Shown piece by piece: positions 5,788-10,000 of a stretch of DNA of 10,000 bases. Positions within the stretch are counted from its first letter, which is position 1; every line of letters begins with the position of its first letter. The notes under the pieces were generated by a model. The model saw only the letters and a list, made by a program, of their open reading frames with translations. It did not search any database and was not told where the DNA came from. Where the stretch lies: assembly GCF_020217025.1 (NCBI RefSeq), contig NZ_JAIWOF010000132.1, positions 1 to 10,000 on the forward strand, given 5' to 3'. The translations under genes and the position numbers were made by a program. The stretch is from Flavobacterium sp. (GTDB lineage: Bacteria > Bacteroidota > Bacteroidia > Flavobacteriales > Flavobacteriaceae).

Positions 5788-8700
5788 TTAATTCCCAAAA
5801 TTATATCGTAAAGTGAATCCACTTCTAATATTTGTTGTTGGAAAAGATGTTGAAATAACTGCTTGAGAAAATTGATGATCATAAAAGAAAATTGCCGTTA
5901 AATATTTACTAAACGAATAATCAGCCGTTAATTTAATAGACCATAAATCTTGTCCGCCTCCTAACTGATTGTTATCATAATCTAAATATCGAACAATTGT
6001 GTTACTTTTTCTTAACGAAAAATCTGCTTTGATATTGATATCACTCTTTATAACTCCCATAGTATTATCAGCTAATGAAGAATTAATGGTAACATCTTTA
6101 ATTCTATAACCTAGTCCAATAATATATTCGTTGTCGACAACCTCGGTAAGTAGATTATTATCAAAACTCATATTAAGTGTTCTTCCTTTTTTAATTTCAG
6201 CTAAGAATTTAAATGAATTTTTTAGCGTCATATCAACTTTTACTAACGGATTGAATTGCTCAGTAAGGTTAACGTTAGATACAATTTTATTGGCATAGAA
6301 ATTACCATTAGCATCTACTGGAGCATTATTCAAATTAGAACGGAAAGCATTAACATTATAACTTGCTCTATATCCGTGTTGAATAGAGAACGTTTTAAAA
6401 TTATCTTTAAACCAAGAATAACGCATTAAACCAGTGTATTTAATATTCCAATTTGGCAATGGGGTATTTCTAAAAACTCCGGTTGCCACTTTTCCAGCAT
6501 CTTGTCCAGAATAAGCCGCAATAAACGAAGGCAATAATACTTGCTGACTATTTTTTCCATAACCAACCGGATAACCTTCCGCATCTCTCGGGAAAGTTGA
6601 AGATCCATAATAACTTTCTGCTAATCGATTTGCCACAATCAATCTATTATCTCTCAAATCTTGAAATGCTTGAGAAAAATTCACATCACTTTGTGAAAAT
6701 GAAGTTTTAATCAAAATAGTTGAAATATTAAAATTTCCAAAATCATATGGCGAACGCGAATTATAATTACCAGCAGTTACATCATATTGTTCTGAGAAAT
6801 TATACGTATACGAACGGTCTGCACTTAGATCTATTTTTAAATCAGGGAATATCTCTAATTGAGCTGTCAAATTCAACTTTTTATTTTCTACTTGAGTAAA
6901 GTTTTGATTGAATTCTGGGAAAGATGTTAACCATCCATTTCTCGCTGCTTCATAACGCACATCGGCTTGACTTCCAAAGATAAAACCTAAAGTAGGCTTA
7001 GAAGAACCGAAGAAACCTAAACCAGGTAAATATCCTGGCAGTACAGTACCTTTGTTTTCAGTGTAATTTACTTGAATGTTTTTTATACTTGTTACAACAC
7101 CTATTAAACCCGACATGAAAAGATTACGTTCATTAGAAATGTTTTTATTTCCTGCAGAGGTTACTTTTTGTCCTGGTTTTGGAGCGACTTGTTTTCCTTT
7201 TGTATTGGCTATGTTCTTATTTTTATTTGACTTCGTTTTAGTTAAACCTACATATTTATAAAACGCATCCATGTTAAATATCGTGTTCAATTTATGAGAA
7301 CTCGCATTTTGAATTGTATTTCCTAATTGATACAATGTTCCATCCTCAGCCTCTATACTTGAAAACGCATTAGACGAACGTTGCCAGCTGTAATCTCCCG
7401 TATAGGTGTAAGTAGATTTTACGAAACTTAATATTGGTAATTTATTAATTGGAAGATCGTAATTTACCACAAATTGTTGATTGTGTTGATTAGCTGTTCC
7501 TGTGTTCCAATAATCATCCCAAATATCCAATCCGTCAATTGGTAAGTTATTTTCATCTAAATAATTTCTAACAATATTATTTGAGGCAGCTGTATAATTT
7601 ACACGTAATGACTTTGTAATATTATAATTAAACCCGTATTGATAATTGAAGAAATAATTTCTTCTGTATAAATCTCCTAATCCAACACCTTCAACGTCTA
7701 CTAAACGAAATCTTTGTTTATTAAACTGTCTTAATATGGAAGAACTGAAAGAAATATTGGTTGGTAAGAAATTAAAATTAAAATCACTTAACAATTTATA
7801 ATAATTACTCTTTTTAAATGCTTTAGTTTCTTTAAAAGGTTCAACCGTTAATGGCTTAAATGAAAAAGCATAATCTACTGTAGATCTATTTTGTTGATCA
7901 ATTAAATTTTCAATCTCATAATCATGATGTTGTGTTTCATTTAATGAATAGGACAATGTTAAATTCTCAACATCATAAAAACGAGGTTTTTTTTCCGGAT
8001 TTCTCTCTTTTTTAACTCCAATCAAGTTGATACTGGTTCTCTTCGTATAATCAATAGCTCTATTTTCAAAATTAGCACGATCAGTAGGATTTGTTGTTAA
8101 GTCTAACAATTGCTTCAATTCAATATCTTGATAAAAAGGATCGTATTTAGGTGTTATGGTTTGTTCTCCTACTCCATAATTAAAAGGAAGATTAATTCCC
8201 CATCTTTTTGGTAGTAATTTCCCTAAATTTATATTTGTTACAATATCGTATTGAAAAACATCTTCTCTACTTCTTTCATTTGGGCCTTCTTCTAATGATC
8301 CAAATCCAATAGTACTCATTCTAGTGGTAGCAGAAACGTTTGCAAAGTCAGCCAAATTGGAATCTAAGTTAGCAACTGCAGCATACCCACCTTTGTTATC
8401 CATATCAGACATACGAAGTTCGTTAAACCAAACTTCTCCCCTTTGAATTTGCCCTGTTTTATTTTTAATTCCAATCATTAACGTTCTAACTAATCCAAAA
8501 TTAGGATTCCCTTTAATTCCTAAGGTTAACCTATTTTTTGAAGAACCTAAGTCTTGTTCATTTAGAAAATGAATACCATTTACATCTGGAGCTCCTAATG
8601 CATTAATGATTTTTTTTGATTTTAATGCCGTTAACAATGAAAGCGGCAATTCTATTTCATTATCTAATGGCCAAATTGCATCTGGCGAAGACTCTCCATA

Positions 8701-10000
8701 AGCTGTAACTTTTAAAGGAATTTCCACTTGATAAAAGTTGTCGGTAAAATCGTTTCCAAATCGAATAAATGCTGTAAGATTATCATCTTGCAAACCTCCG
8801 TTTTCTGTAGCTTCAGCATGTAAAAACATACGCAATTTTTTATATTGACGCATGTCGACACTTACGTTTTTGAAAACAGCTCTTGAGTCGTTTGGTTGTA
8901 AACCATTTGCAATACCACCTGTTTTATCATATACTCTCAACGACAAAGATTGTTCGTTTTGATTAATTACCGTGTTGTTATTGTATAATTGCTCTCTAAC
9001 TACTCCTGGAGGAGTCACATATTTAACAGGTGTTCTATCTCCGTTTTCTTGGATATTTAAAGCCACAACATCAAATCCAGTATTATCATCGTCGGTTTGA
9101 GGGTCATTAAAATCTAATGAATTTACATATCGTCTCCATTCACCTCTAACTAAATCTAAAGCTCCAAAACGCAATGTAACTTCATCTTTAAATCCAGTCA
9201 TATACATACGCATAAAACGAATCGATCTAAAATCATTTATAGGACCTACTTTGTTGGCATCTGTAAATTCTTGAATTGGAATTTTATACAAAATCCATCT
9301 AGCATTAGCCGTTTCTCCATTAGGCAATACGTCTGTGAATTTTCTTGAATCCACAATATAGTTTTGACCCACAGGTACTCCATTGTCATTATCTGGATAT
9401 TTTAAAATGGGCACTTCAAATTTAAAATAAGCATTAATCGTGTTCATAGTATTGTCACGATTGATATCTTCTACATCAGGATAAGTAGTGTTTCCACGAT
9501 TTGAATCGGTTACATTAACCGGAGAGTTTCCTTCAAAACCATTATAATTTTTGTATCGTGTTACAATATCGCCAGATGTATTTAAATAAAACTGATAATT
9601 ATCTGCTGAAGGATCTGGTTGAGATGCGAATGCTGGAAATTTTAAAACTTCATCGGCATCGGTTAACCCATCAAAACCTGCATCTTGAACCGCTCTATTT
9701 CCTCCATTAGTATCAAAAGCATAAATTAAAGACTGCGATGCTGGAACTTCTCCCCAAAAAGTTGAAACTACTGGTTGAGTTGAATTTTCTTCAGGCAAAC
9801 CATTTTCGTATAACTTTTTCCCATCTCTTAAAATATCTTCTGAAATTTCACCTAAATTGAATACTAATTTTCCAGTATTAGTAGGGTCTGCAACATCTCC
9901 TGGATTTCCATAATAAGGATCTAACACCCAAAACTGAATGTATTCAACATTAGACTGTTCAAAATTTGTTGAATTTATAGAGCGCATTATTCCACCCCAA
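5788..10000 (-). CDS. sprA: SprA, T9SS outer-membrane translocon / gliding motility protein, C-terminal part
   Basis: The frame is open to the right edge and covers the last 1403 residues; the Met at 9985-9987 is internal, since 'WGGI' precedes it in frame. SprA (Sov in Porphyromonas) is the very large outer-membrane barrel through which the type 9 secretion system exports gliding adhesins and enzymes; family members are about 2,400 residues, so roughly 40% of the N-terminal side is missing. The first part has the conserved 'VEYIQFWVLDPYYGNPGD', 'RFGALDLVRGEWRRYV' and 'GEVWFNELRMSD' (nt 8414-8440). From 'NLADFANVSATTRMST' on, long alternating beta-strands dominate, ending with 'GFTLRYNFGN', an aromatic barrel-type C-terminus. 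A Lys/Asn-rich, low-complexity loop of about 40 residues lies near nt 7124-7246. No frameshift or stop interrupts the frame. The gene ends at a strong terminator. Confidence 0.95.
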   Translation of the reverse strand, partial: WGGIMRSINSTNFEQSNVEYIQFWVLDPYYGNPGDVADPTNTGKLVFNLGEISEDILRDGKKLYENGLPEENSTQPVVSTFWGEVPASQSLIYAFDTNGGNRAVQDAGFDGLTDADEVLKFPAFASQPDPSADNYQFYLNTSGDIVTRYKNYNGFEGNSPVNVTDSNRGNTTYPDVEDINRDNTMNTINAYFKFEVPILKYPDNDNGVPVGQNYIVDSRKFTDVLPNGETANARWILYKIPIQEFTDANKVGPINDFRSIRFMRMYMTGFKDEVTLRFGALDLVRGEWRRYVNSLDFNDPQTDDDNTGFDVVALNIQENGDRTPVKYVTPPGVVREQLYNNNTVINQNEQSLSLRVYDKTGGIANGLQPNDSRAVFKNVSVDMRQYKKLRMFLHAEATENGGLQDDNLTAFIRFGNDFTDNFYQVEIPLKVTAYGESSPDAIWPLDNEIELPLSLLTALKSKKIINALGAPDVNGIHFLNEQDLGSSKNRLTLGIKGNPNFGLVRTLMIGIKNKTGQIQRGEVWFNELRMSDMDNKGGYAAVANLDSNLADFANVSATTRMSTIGFGSLEEGPNERSREDVFQYDIVTNINLGKLLPKRWGINLPFNYGVGEQTITPKYDPFYQDIELKQLLDLTTNPTDRANFENRAIDYTKRTSINLIGVKKERNPEKKPRFYDVENLTLSYSLNETQHHDYEIENLIDQQNRSTVDYAFSFKPLTVEPFKETKAFKKSNYYKLLSDFNFNFLPTNISFSSSILRQFNKQRFRLVDVEGVGLGDLYRRNYFFNYQYGFNYNITKSLRVNYTAASNNIVRNYLDENNLPIDGLDIWDDYWNTGTANQHNQQFVVNYDLPINKLPILSFVKSTYTYTGDYSWQRSSNAFSSIEAEDGTLYQLGNTIQNASSHKLNTIFNMDAFYKYVGLTKTKSNKNKNIANTKGKQVAPKPGQKVTSAGNKNISNERNLFMSGLIGVVTSIKNIQVNYTENKGTVLPGYLPGLGFFGSSKPTLGFIFGSQADVRYEAARNGWLTSFPEFNQNFTQVENKKLNLTAQLEIFPDLKIDLSADRSYTYNFSEQYDVTAGNYNSRSPYDFGNFNISTILIKTSFSQSDVNFSQAFQDLRDNRLIVANRLAESYYGSSTFPRDAEGYPVGYGKNSQQVLLPSFIAAYSGQDAGKVATGVFRNTPLPNWNIKYTGLMRYSWFKDNFKTFSIQHGYRASYNVNAFRSNLNNAPVDANGNFYANKIVSNVNLTEQFNPLVKVDMTLKNSFKFLAEIKKGRTLNMSFDNNLLTEVVDNEYIIGLGYRIKDVTINSSLADNTMGVIKSDINIKADFSLRKSNTIVRYLDYDNNQLGGGQDLWSIKLTADYSFSKYLTAIFFYDHQFSQAVISTSFPTTNIRSGFTLRYNFGN

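Noticed and set aside
6426..7261. Short open frames within sprA (6426-6608 minus, 7076-7261 plus)
   Set aside because: They are out-of-frame shadows of an intact SprA frame with no recognisable domain.
9985..9987. Possible sprA start codon near the right edge
   Set aside because: The reading frame stays open upstream (WGGI), this region is internal in the SprA family, and the family is far longer.

Overview
The window is about one third G+C. It looks like core chromosome from a member of the Flavobacteriaceae, most likely Flavobacterium or a close relative. The evidence is the SprA/RemB gliding and type 9 secretion (T9SS) proteins, the Bacteroidota-type TonB proteins, and promoters resembling the Bacteroidota TAnnTTTG -7 element. 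Every gene I can support is on the minus strand, so the window reads right to left. I see no mobile element, RNA gene, CRISPR array or prophage, and no gene-free stretch over about 110 bases.

Right part (10000 to 5723): the C-terminal 1403 residues of SprA, the giant outer-membrane translocon of the T9SS. Its 5' end lies outside the window. It ends at a strong rho-independent terminator.

Middle (5679 to 4096): a promoter-like element precedes gcvH (lipoyl carrier of the glycine cleavage system). gcvH overlaps a small VanZ-family membrane protein gene by 32 bases. A TonB-type energy transducer follows and ends at a UUCG-loop terminator.

Left-middle (4076 to 344): a second, paralogous TonB protein sits behind an 11-bp perfect inverted repeat and has its own UUCG-loop terminator. 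Next come deoC (deoxyribose-phosphate aldolase) and, 9 bases later, a 700-residue outer-membrane protein that I identify as RemB. RemB carries a TonB C-terminal-like domain ahead of a Wzi-like beta-barrel.

Left edge (253 to 1): the N-terminal 84 residues of heme O synthase (protoheme IX farnesyltransferase), with a GTG start and a short AGAATTT tandem repeat next to its promoter.

Functionally the window mixes housekeeping metabolism (gcvH, deoC, cyoE) with envelope functions (sprA, two TonBs, remB). The most interesting pattern is that three neighbouring genes encode the same cysteine-paired TonB C-terminal domain (C-x10-C), once fused to an outer-membrane barrel, all close to sprA. The system is not obviously new: sprA and remB are known gliding/T9SS genes. 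What deserves attention is the domain trio and how it relates to SprA.
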